Assembly: GCA_003644295.1 (NCBI GenBank)
Contig: QNBZ01000094.1
Span: forward strand, 1-5,833
Length of the DNA: 5,833 nt
Source of the DNA: Planctomycetota bacterium
Lineage (GTDB): Bacteria > Planctomycetota > Phycisphaerae > Sedimentisphaerales > Anaerobacaceae
Reading direction: 5' to 3'
This document shows, one piece after another, positions 1 through 5,130 of the stretch (positions are counted from its first letter, which is position 1; each line of letters opens with the position of its first letter). The position numbers were made by a program, and so were the translations under genes. Below the pieces are notes generated by a model, which saw only the letters and a program-made list of their open reading frames with translations, searched no databases and was not told the DNA's origin.

Positions 1-23
1 AGGGGTAAGAATGCCAAAAACGG

Positions 24-178
24 ATAATACCAATCGGACTAAGTAAATGCGCTTTTTGACAGACAATCAATTATTGTGTCATTCCTGCGAAAGCAGGCAT
101 CCAGTACATATATAAACCTATGGATTCCCGATTTCGCGGGAATGACAGGGCGCAAAAATTAACTCCAATTGGTATAAT
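24..178. mobile_element. MITE-like non-coding element with terminal inverted repeats
   Basis: The ends are imperfect inverted repeats of equal length. Bases 24-52 match the reverse complement of 150-178 at 21 of 29 positions, best at the tips (ATAATACCAAT against ATTGGTATAAT) and at the inner edge (GCGC). The tetranucleotide ACGG lies immediately outside both tips, at 20-23 and 179-182, as expected for a 4-bp target-site duplication. The interior is the palindromic core at 77-147. There is no credible ORF, so movement would need a transposase supplied elsewhere. The structure is seen directly. Calling it a mobile MITE is inference, since only one copy with these outer ends occurs here. Confidence 0.55.
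77..147 (+). repeat. Double-hairpin palindromic repeat, copy 1 (dRS3/REP-like)
   Basis: The outer arms TGTCAT (77-82) and ATGACA (142-147) are complementary. Inside are two hairpins: CCTGC-GAAA-GCAGG at 84-97 and ATTCCCG...CGGGAAT at 124-143. A further ATCCA/TGGAT pairing (99-103 with 121-125) closes the central loop, giving a cloverleaf-like fold. The right hairpin fits ATTCCC-N8-GGGAAT, the pattern described for neisserial dRS3 repeats. That is a resemblance, not proof of common descent. A second copy lies inverted at 2654-2725. Confidence 0.75.
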
Positions 179-248
179 ACGGCGGAGACCCAGCCCTGAG
201 GTCCAAAGCCAAATTGACTTATAAAGGCAAACGCTGGATTATGAGATA

Positions 249-275
249 GTATATCGTATTGCGTATATCGTATTG
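249..275. repeat. Tandem repeat, 14-bp period, two copies
   Basis: GTATATCGTATTG occurs at 249-261 and again at 263-275, separated by one base. It lies between the MITE-like element and the hairpins that follow the protease gene. No coding role is evident. It could be a slippage product or a fragment of a dispersed genomic repeat. Confidence 0.7.
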
Positions 276-284
276 ATAACATAA

Positions 285-337
285 CCCGCCGGATAAACCG
301 GCGGGATGAATATGGCTCCGCCCACAAGTGGCGGGGC
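285..337 (-). terminator. Twin GC-rich hairpins downstream of the M48 protease gene
   Basis: The first hairpin has a perfect 8-bp stem, CCCGCCGG (285-292) with CCGGCGGG (298-305), and a 5-nt loop. The second pairs GCTCCGCC (315-322) with GGCGGGGC (330-337) around a 7-nt loop. That stem has a G-T wobble as plus-strand RNA and a single mismatch as minus-strand RNA. Both lie within 65 bp downstream of the protease stop codon, where an operon terminator is expected. Neither has a clean U tract on the minus strand, so they may be transcript-stabilising hairpins or REP-type repeats instead of a true intrinsic terminator. Confidence 0.4.
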
Positions 338-349
338 TAAACAAAGCGA

Positions 350-1585
350 CTAAATATTTTTTTGGGGTAAATTGAGTATTCTTTTGCATCTTGGGCATTT
401 AATTGTTTTGCCTTTGTAATTTGGGGGAACTTTCAACTTCAGGCCGCATACACAGGTTAAAAAGAGAAAGCCATTTACCTTTCGCATAATGTCGCCGACC
501 TGACGAAGCTGCTTTTCTGCACGCTGCTTCTTTTTAGCTTCTGCCGATGCCTGACGCAAAGCGATTGCCTCTTTGGTGAGGGCGGCAGGGGGGATGACTG
601 TTTGGGTTTTTGTTACGTTGGTGAAAGAGTCCGAGTAATCTCTGAAAGATGCGCCGCCGGACATATTACGCAGGATTTTTATCCTTTCGGAAATCGGTGG
701 GTGCGTGCTGGTTAAATCCGACAGCTTCATCTGGCTTTCTTTCTTGAAAGGATTAACAATGTACATCGGGGCGGTTACTTTATTAACGGCAGCCAATTGC
801 GGCGACTTGTCGTTGGCGATTTTTTCAAGGGCGCTGGCCAGCCCTTCCGGATAGCGGGTCAATCTGGCGGCGCCGGCGTCGGCGAGGTATTCACGCCTTC
901 TCGAAAGTGCGAAGTATAACAGGTGTGCCATTATCGGTGCCAGGATAGCGGCGACTATGGCGATTATCAGCATAATAAGCTGGGCTTGTCCGCCGCCTTT
1001 GCTGCCGGCGGAGTATCTTCGGCGTGAGCCAGTCATTGAACTGTAGAACATACCTCGTAAAAAAACCTGCGAAAGCAGGACGATTGAGCCGAGCATTATG
1101 CCGGCGAGCGTTACGAAAAGGATGTCACGGTGGAGGATATGACTGATTTCGTGTGCGATGACGCCCTGAAGCTCATCACGATTGAGCCGACCTAACAAGC
1201 CGGCGGTTACAGCGACCGATGCCTTTTTTGGACTTCGGCCTGTTGCGAAGGCATTCGGTGCGGGGTCGTTGATGATATAGATTTTCGGCATTGCAGGCAG
1301 GGCGGCGGCGATTTTCATTTCTTCAACTACGTTGAAAAGCTGCGGGTGGACATCGTGAGTTACCGGTTTGGCTTTACTGGCGGCTAAAAGGATTGCATCG
1401 CCGGACGAGAAACTTACGAGCATAAGGATAAGCCAGACAGCGGTTGCAATTATTAGACCGAAGAAGCCGCCGTCCCGGCCAAAGAAAGCCAGGCCGATGA
1501 TAAAGCCCAGCAGCAGCAGGCAAACCGCCATTATTACCAGCAGCACAATAGAGTTTCTTTTATTGGCTCGTATCAATTCCCACAT
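350..1585 (-). CDS. htpX: HtpX-like M48 family membrane zinc metalloprotease with C-terminal zinc ribbon
   Basis: This is a probable membrane-bound zinc endopeptidase that degrades damaged or misassembled membrane proteins. Residues are numbered from the ATG at 1585. Two N-terminal membrane segments (about 12-34 and 41-58) precede the catalytic HEISH motif (H145, E146, H149). Two more segments follow (about 155-176 and 201-226), then SRRREYLADAGAARL, whose E232 is the expected third zinc ligand, and the family motif STHPPISERI (from 293). This matches the HtpX layout. The protein is 411 aa against about 290 for E. coli HtpX. The surplus is a charged, probably helical linker (about 334-363) and a zinc ribbon with C378, C380, C397 and C400. 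A TTG two codons upstream (1591) would give 413 aa, but it lies in a heptamer repeat, so the ATG is preferred. Neither start has a Shine-Dalgarno. The gene is last in a lemA-led operon. The family call is secure; the exact ortholog name is less so. Confidence 0.93.
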   Translation of the reverse strand: MWELIRANKRNSIVLLVIMAVCLLLLGFIIGLAFFGRDGGFFGLIIATAVWLILMLVSFSSGDAILLAASKAKPVTHDVHPQLFNVVEEMKIAAALPAMPKIYIINDPAPNAFATGRSPKKASVAVTAGLLGRLNRDELQGVIAHEISHILHRDILFVTLAGIMLGSIVLLSQVFLRGMFYSSMTGSRRRYSAGSKGGGQAQLIMLIIAIVAAILAPIMAHLLYFALSRRREYLADAGAARLTRYPEGLASALEKIANDKSPQLAAVNKVTAPMYIVNPFKKESQMKLSDLTSTHPPISERIKILRNMSGGASFRDYSDSFTNVTKTQTVIPPAALTKEAIALRQASAEAKKKQRAEKQLRQVGDIMRKVNGFLFLTCVCGLKLKVPPNYKGKTIKCPRCKRILNLPQKNI

Positions 1586-1590
1586 ATTCA

Positions 1591-1618
1591 ATTTTGAATT
1601 TTGAGTTTTGAATTTTGA
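1591..1618. repeat. Heptamer tandem repeat (ATTTTGA x4) before the protease start
   Basis: Four 7-bp units occupy 1591-1618: ATTTTGA, ATTTTGA, GTTTTGA, ATTTTGA. They fill most of the gap between the four-helix-bundle stop codon and the protease start, where a ribosome binding site would be expected. The other side of the four-helix-bundle gene (1988-2011) is also pure AT-rich simple sequence, with AATTA and AATT repeats. This makes the pair look like borders of an inserted segment. Confidence 0.75.
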
Positions 1619-1636
1619 ATTGGAAAAGAGTATAGA

Positions 1637-1987
1637 TTATTCATTGTTATTGCCTGTTTTTACTATGCTCGTTAGAATCTTGATAAGTTCTTCTGAATCA
1701 TCAAGTAAAGTTTGGTGTTTTTTTCTGTTAAGAATTTCCGTATCCGTCAGTAACCTTAACCAATAGTTTGTTTCTCTTGCTTCCTTTGAAGCAATGGACA
1801 TTTTGCAGAAGAAATCTTTTCGTGTTCGTCCCGCTAAAGCTTCCTCAACGTTAGCTCCAACACTTGTCCCTGAACGTAGAAGCTGGTTTGCCAGTTCAAA
1901 GTGTTTGTTGTCCTTTAACCAGGAGCATAACCTTACAATTTTCAAAGCAAAATCATAACTTTTCTTTTTGACAACGTTGTCAGCCAT
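1637..1987 (-). CDS. Four-helix-bundle protein (S23/23S-rRNA intervening-sequence protein family)
   Basis: This is a 116-aa, almost wholly helical protein without signal peptide or membrane segment. It has the family hallmarks: a first helix with the YDFALKIVRL pattern, the turn SGTSVGANVEEA (residues 39-50), then KDFFCKMSIASKEARETNYW (57-76) and a final amphipathic helix (about 86-110). The family was first seen encoded inside intervening sequences of 23S rRNA genes and includes relatives of Avd, the accessory protein of diversity-generating retroelements. Most stand-alone members have no known function. I see no rRNA sequence or reverse transcriptase nearby, so neither role is supported here. 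The gene starts 24 nt after lemA and ends about 50 nt before the protease gene, with AT-rich repeat spacers on both sides and no Shine-Dalgarno. Its length is typical and it appears intact. Confidence 0.9.
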   Translation of the reverse strand: MADNVVKKKSYDFALKIVRLCSWLKDNKHFELANQLLRSGTSVGANVEEALAGRTRKDFFCKMSIASKEARETNYWLRLLTDTEILNRKKHQTLLDDSEELIKILTSIVKTGNNNE

Positions 1988-2011
1988 TAATTAAAAATTC
2001 ATAATTAAGAA

Positions 2012-2566
2012 CTAAAAACCCACTTTTGGTACTTCACGTTCTGCAACATTCTCAAGCTCGAAGAAATCGCGTTTGCCAAAATTAAACATACTCGCAACGA
2101 TGTTCGACGGAAACATCTGAATCTTGTTGTTGAAGAACAAAACCTGGTCATTGTAGCTCTGGCGGGCGAAAGATATTTTATTTTCGGTGCTGGTAAGCTC
2201 TTCCTGAACCGAAAGAAAGTTCTGGTTGGCTTTGAGGTCAGGATAATTTTCAACGACCAGCATAAACTTGCTGAGCGCTTCGCCGAGAGCACCCTCGGCC
2301 TTTGCGGCCTCGGAGACGGTTTTCGCTCCCATTGCCTGGCTTCTGGCCTGCGTTATGGCCTCGAAAGTGCCGCGCTCATGCTGCATATAACCCTTGGCGG
2401 TTTCGACAAGGTTGGGAATCAAATCGTGGCGGCGCTTTAACTGCACGTCAATCTGCGACCAGGAATTATCAACCTGATTGCGCAGCCGAATCAAGGTGTT
2501 GTAAATGCCGATTAGAAAAATAACAAGCAAGACAAGAACGACAGCTATAACAATTAGTGCGACCAT
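2012..2566 (-). CDS. lemA: LemA family protein
   Basis: LemA proteins have an N-terminal membrane anchor followed by a long helical domain and are often encoded beside HtpX-type proteases. Their biochemical role is not firmly established. This 184-aa product shows one membrane helix (about residues 3-21), then the signature region from NQVDNSWSQIDVQLKRRHDL (30-49) through IPNLVETAKGYMQHE (50-64). A second conserved block holds LKANQNFLSVQEELTSTENK (111-130), the nearby FARQSYND (133-140) and a closing FFEL. Length is typical. The ATG is supported by an AGGAG seven bases upstream. It heads a probable three-gene unit with the four-helix-bundle gene and the protease. A palindromic repeat separates it from the symporter gene, so it probably has its own promoter in 2580-2650, but I could not pick convincing hexamers. 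Confidence 0.95.
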   Translation of the reverse strand: MVALIVIAVVLVLLVIFLIGIYNTLIRLRNQVDNSWSQIDVQLKRRHDLIPNLVETAKGYMQHERGTFEAITQARSQAMGAKTVSEAAKAEGALGEALSKFMLVVENYPDLKANQNFLSVQEELTSTENKISFARQSYNDQVLFFNNKIQMFPSNIVASMFNFGKRDFFELENVAEREVPKVGF

Positions 2567-2573
2567 AGTTTCA

Positions 2574-2578
2574 CTCCT
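2574..2578 (-). promoter_or_regulatory. Shine-Dalgarno site of lemA
   Basis: The minus strand reads TAAGGAGTGAAACT before the ATG, giving AGGAG with a 7-nt spacer. It is the only strong ribosome binding site among the five minus-strand genes here and fixes the lemA start. Confidence 0.8.
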
Positions 2579-2653
2579 TAAAAAGATGTTTTGTTATTTT
2601 TGGACTTCTCATAAAAATCGTTCTACTACATCATAACAGTTGGTTTTGTTTAT

Positions 2654-2725
2654 TGTCATTCCCGCACACAGGCGGGAATCCAGGATTTTTATTGCTTCTG
2701 GATACCTGCTTTCGCAGGTATGACA
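2654..2725 (-). repeat. Double-hairpin palindromic repeat, copy 2 (inverted relative to copy 1)
   Basis: The outer arms TTGTCAT (2653-2659) and ATGACAA (2720-2726) are complementary. The left hairpin is ATTCCCGC (2658-2665) with GCGGGAAT (2672-2679). The right hairpin is ATACCTGC (2702-2709) with GCAGGTAT (2714-2721) around TTTC. CCAG/CTGG (2680-2683 with 2698-2701) closes the centre. Read on the minus strand it aligns with copy 1 (77-147), matching 26 of the first 28 bases, with a divergent central loop. It lies about 47 bp past the symporter stop codon, so it could also act as a terminator or mRNA-stabilising structure there. It lacks the outer inverted repeats seen around copy 1. Confidence 0.75.
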
Positions 2726-2771
2726 AATCATTTAGAAGGTTTAATCCCCTAAAATCAAATGTTACGAGGTT

Positions 2772-4475
2772 CTACCAGAAAATAATATACAATACGACCG
2801 TTGCGGCGATTACCAGACCGCCAAGTATATAGGTTTGTGGATGGATGGAAGTATCCAAATCCGAGTGTGGCATTTTAACAGGTTCGGCGAGCGGTTTGAT
2901 TTTCGTTACAATGAGCATAAAGGCGGCCAGTACCAAGAAAACCAGCCCCATGTGATGCAGAAATGCCCAGGAACTGAATTTGATTATCGGTCCCCAGAAA
3001 CCCTCCGGTGCAACCACTTCTGTTGCATTCGGGAATCTTGAATAGTAGATATGTTCCCATATCCAGGCGGGGACACGACAGATAGCATAAAGCACAGGGC
3101 CAAGCAGCAGAGCACCCTTGGCTGCCGTTGGCGGTGTCTTTTTAATTACCAGCCCTATTATAAAAGCAGCTACGATTCCCGGTGAGATAAAGCCCCAAAT
3201 TTCCTGTATGTATGTAAAGACACCTTTGAACTGGCCAACGACCGGAGCCCATAAACAGGCGACTACAACAATAACAGCAGTTGCGATTCGGCCAATAGTA
3301 ACCTGCTTATGTTGTGAGGCAGCGGGATTGATATATTTTCTGTAGATGTCGATTGTGAATATAGTAGAAGCGGAATTGAGGCCTGAGTTGAAGGTGCTCA
3401 TAACCGCACCGCAAAGCGCAGCGAACATTACGCCCCGCAGTTGTGGCGGCAGGATTCGGCTAATCATATATGGATAAGCTTTGTCACCGATATTTCCGCC
3501 GAGCTGGGCAATCTCGCTGCCGAAGAGCTGCAAAGCCATAATACCGGGGATGACAATTATGAACGGCATAAGCAGTTTAAGGGCAGCGGCGAAGACGATG
3601 CCCTTTTGGCCTTCGGCGAGACTTTTGGCACCGAGGGTACGCTGGGTAATGAACTGGTTGCATCCCCAGTAGAAGATGTTCGGAATCCACAGTCCGCCGA
3701 TGAAAACCGCCAGCCAGGGGACTTCAGGGTCGTTCCAGGGCAGGACGGTGTGGAGTTTGCCGGCGTTTTGGGCAGCGAAAGTCTGCCAGCCCTCGATTGG
3801 ATTGCCGCTGCCTATTAGTCTGAGGCCGAGTATTGTAACGATTGCTCCTCCGAGAATCAAAGCACCACCCTGGAGCAGGTCAGACCAGACCACCGCTTTG
3901 AGTCCGCCGTAGATAGTGTAGGTGCCGGCGATAATACCGATGGACCAGATGGCTATGATATTCGCCCAGAATTCAGCGTCTTGAAGCGTTATTCCGAATT
4001 TGTCAGCCAGGATGGCGGGGATGTTAAAGATAGCGTTAAAGGCGACTGCTCCACTATAAAGCACAACAGCCAGCAGAACAATAATATATGCGGCCATAAT
4101 ATATGTAGCCATAATTGCCCGTGTGCCGGAGTTGTAGCGGTATTCAAGGAATTCGGGCATTGTGTAAATGCCTGCTTTCAAAAATCTTGGCAGCAGGAAC
4201 CAGCCCACCAGTACCAGTGTAATCGCAGCCATCCATTCGTAGCTGGCGATAGCAAGCCCGACACGCCCAAAGGCGGCACCGGCCATTCCAACAAAATGCT
4301 CGGTCGAGATATTCGAGGCAATCAGCGAAAAGCCAATCAGCGGCCAGGTGAGCTTTCTGCCGGCAAGAAAGTAATCTTCGGAAGTTCGCTCCTTCCGTCC
4401 TGCATAGAGTGATACAGCAACAACTGTACCCATAAATCCTACAAATACCACTAAGTCAATCCATGTTAGTTCCAT
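2772..4475 (-). CDS. Sodium/solute symporter (SSS family, SGLT-like, probable Na+/sugar cotransporter)
   Basis: This is a 567-aa inner-membrane transporter, predicted to use the sodium gradient to import a sugar or related solute. It aligns along its whole length with my recollection of Vibrio SGLT. Matching blocks include TSEDYFLAGRKLTWPLIGFS (31-50), ASNISTEHFVGMAG (53-66), IASYEWMAAITL (76-87), GIYTMPEFLEYRYN (102-115), GGLWIPNIFYWGCNQF (260-275), KGIVFAAALKLL (291-302), STFNSGLNSASTIFTIDIY (360-378) and YIQEIWGFISPG (422-433). By that alignment the sugar-site positions E80, N266, Y269, K300 and Q424 are kept, and S360/T361 fall at the Na+-site serines. The position of vSGLT Q69 is His60, so the sugar may differ. 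About 13-14 membrane helices are expected. The ATG has no clear Shine-Dalgarno and lies 28 nt after the zinc-protein gene, possibly co-transcribed. Family is secure; substrate is inference. Confidence 0.93.
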   Translation of the reverse strand: MELTWIDLVVFVGFMGTVVAVSLYAGRKERTSEDYFLAGRKLTWPLIGFSLIASNISTEHFVGMAGAAFGRVGLAIASYEWMAAITLVLVGWFLLPRFLKAGIYTMPEFLEYRYNSGTRAIMATYIMAAYIIVLLAVVLYSGAVAFNAIFNIPAILADKFGITLQDAEFWANIIAIWSIGIIAGTYTIYGGLKAVVWSDLLQGGALILGGAIVTILGLRLIGSGNPIEGWQTFAAQNAGKLHTVLPWNDPEVPWLAVFIGGLWIPNIFYWGCNQFITQRTLGAKSLAEGQKGIVFAAALKLLMPFIIVIPGIMALQLFGSEIAQLGGNIGDKAYPYMISRILPPQLRGVMFAALCGAVMSTFNSGLNSASTIFTIDIYRKYINPAASQHKQVTIGRIATAVIVVVACLWAPVVGQFKGVFTYIQEIWGFISPGIVAAFIIGLVIKKTPPTAAKGALLLGPVLYAICRVPAWIWEHIYYSRFPNATEVVAPEGFWGPIIKFSSWAFLHHMGLVFLVLAAFMLIVTKIKPLAEPVKMPHSDLDTSIHPQTYILGGLVIAATVVLYIIFW

Positions 4476-4490
4476 AATGAAAACCCACTG

Positions 4491-4507
4491 TTTAGATTTA
4501 GATTTAG
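4491..4507. repeat. Short TTTAGA tandem repeat
   Basis: TTTAGA is repeated 2.8 times. It overlaps the stop codon of the zinc-protein gene (4504-4506) and fills part of the 28-nt gap before the symporter gene. It is probably a simple slippage repeat. Confidence 0.6.
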
Positions 4508-4902
4508 TTTTGTTGTTCTGAGCCGAACATATCAGCTAATAGCTTCCGGATTTTATTATCTCTGTCTAAATTTGCCCTGCTGATAATGTCTTGTAGTTCG
4601 CCCTTATCGAACCACAGGCCGTCGCCTTTTCGGCACTTGTCTATAAGAAGCGCCGGCTTTGATGTGCCGACGATAATTTTCTGCATTTTCTTGTCGCATA
4701 TAGGGCATTTCCTTGCGCTCTCGGCTGGATGCGAGTCGATTTTGAAAGAATCGAGAAGATTTTTGGCCTGTTCGCGATTGCCAAGCAGCAGTTCGAGTTC
4801 GCCGGCGTCGAGCCAGATACCGCCGCAAGCAGTACAATAATCAATCTCGACCCCGGCAAGTTCGAGGGTAATCATCGGGTTTTTGCAGACCGGACAATCC
4901 AT
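4504..4902 (-). CDS. Twin zf-TFIIB domain protein
   Basis: This is a small soluble protein of 132 aa with two zf-TFIIB-type zinc-binding modules and no signal peptide or membrane segment. Its function is unknown; despite the domain name, nothing here indicates a transcription factor. Module 1 has C3, C6, C23 and C26 followed by GGIWLDAGELELLL. Module 2 has C66, C69 and C90 followed by KGDGLWFDKGEL. In module 2 the fourth cysteine is absent. Relatives as I recall them carry GHGLW here, where His would be the ligand, and this protein has Asp94 instead. A charged helical tail follows (about 104-126). The ATG at 4902 has only a weak purine stretch (AGAG) upstream. A TATAAA on the minus strand (4926-4931) could be a -10 box, but no good -35 accompanies it. 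The symporter gene follows 28 nt downstream, so a shared transcript is likely. Confidence 0.88.
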   Translation of the reverse strand: MDCPVCKNPMITLELAGVEIDYCTACGGIWLDAGELELLLGNREQAKNLLDSFKIDSHPAESARKCPICDKKMQKIIVGTSKPALLIDKCRKGDGLWFDKGELQDIISRANLDRDNKIRKLLADMFGSEQQN

Positions 4903-5032
4903 AAGTTTTCTCTGCGTAGAAAGGGTTTATACAATTGAGGTAATACTACATTTGCTGTGCCTTGAGGTCAAGAAAAGTTTCGCAGCCAGCCGGGATGTTC
5001 CCGTGGCATCCAATTTACCTGCAATTGTTTGC

Positions 5033-5061
5033 TTTACATCATTATTCGGTTTTATTAAGAT
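5033..5061 (+). promoter_or_regulatory. Candidate sigma70-type promoter for valS
   Basis: TTTACA (5033-5038) matches five of six -35 consensus bases and is 17 bp from TAAGAT (5056-5061), which matches four of six -10 bases. A start near 5067-5069 would put a stem-loop at the very 5' end of the valS message. This is inferred from motif and position only. Confidence 0.35.
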
Positions 5062-5100
5062 AAAATTCCGGCGTCAGTGGTATTGCTGCCGGGATTTTTT
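5062..5100 (+). terminator. Hairpin with T run just upstream of valS (terminator or leader stem-loop)
   Basis: AAAATTCCGGC (5062-5072) pairs with GCCGGGATTTT (5088-5098) as an 11-bp stem with one wobble, around a 15-nt loop. The right arm runs into six T's (5095-5100). On the plus strand this resembles an intrinsic terminator, yet there is no upstream plus-strand gene in view and valS begins 30 bp later. It may terminate stray transcripts, attenuate valS, or act as a 5' stem-loop if transcription starts at the nearby candidate promoter. Confidence 0.5.
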
Positions 5101-5130
5101 ACAGGTAATTGTTTAGCGTGAGTAAGTATT

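Larger units (their letters stand above)
4903..5130. other. Divergent intergenic region between the zinc-protein gene and valS
   Basis: This 228-bp gap holds no credible gene. Next to the zinc-protein gene is a possible minus-strand -10 (TATAAA, 4926-4931). In the middle is a small hairpin, CGGGA-TGT-TCCCG (4991-5003), which overlaps an alternative pairing of GGATG (4993-4997) with CATCC (5007-5011). On the valS side are a candidate promoter and a hairpin with a T run, described separately. TTACCTG (5015-5021) is complementary to CAGGTAA (5102-5108), so these bracket the promoter and hairpin. No T-box consensus is present. Confidence 0.6.

Noticed and set aside
77..147. CRISPR array from the recurring palindromic units
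   Set aside because: There are only two widely separated copies in opposite orientations, with no regular repeats and spacers and no cas genes.
118..327. Minus-strand open frame of 69 codons across the left repeat region
   Set aside because: It runs through the terminal repeat, the tandem repeat and both GC hairpins, has no recognisable domain, and its composition reflects the repeats.
1637..1987. Avd component of a diversity-generating retroelement
   Set aside because: The fold family is related, but no reverse transcriptase, template repeat or variable repeat is seen in the window.
1988..2011. Three-codon mini-ORF (ATG AAT TTT TAA) just before the four-helix-bundle start
   Set aside because: It lies in AT-rich simple sequence where such a pattern is expected by chance, and no ribosome site precedes it.
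2005..2292. Minus-strand frame of 95 codons inside lemA
   Set aside because: It is a shadow of lemA, whose frame gives clear family motifs. The alternative product is low-complexity Ser/Arg/Phe without motifs.
3441..4412. Plus-strand open frames opposite the symporter gene
   Set aside because: They are antisense shadows of a well-conserved membrane-protein gene, with no family motifs.
4883..5116. Plus-strand frame of 77 codons in the divergent intergenic region
   Set aside because: It spans the candidate valS promoter and hairpin, begins inside the zinc-protein gene, has no good ribosome site, and gives a product with no recognisable motif.
4903..5130. T-box riboswitch upstream of valS
   Set aside because: T-boxes often control aminoacyl-tRNA synthetase genes, but the T-box consensus (AGGGTGGNACCGCG type) is absent, and the leader appears too short.
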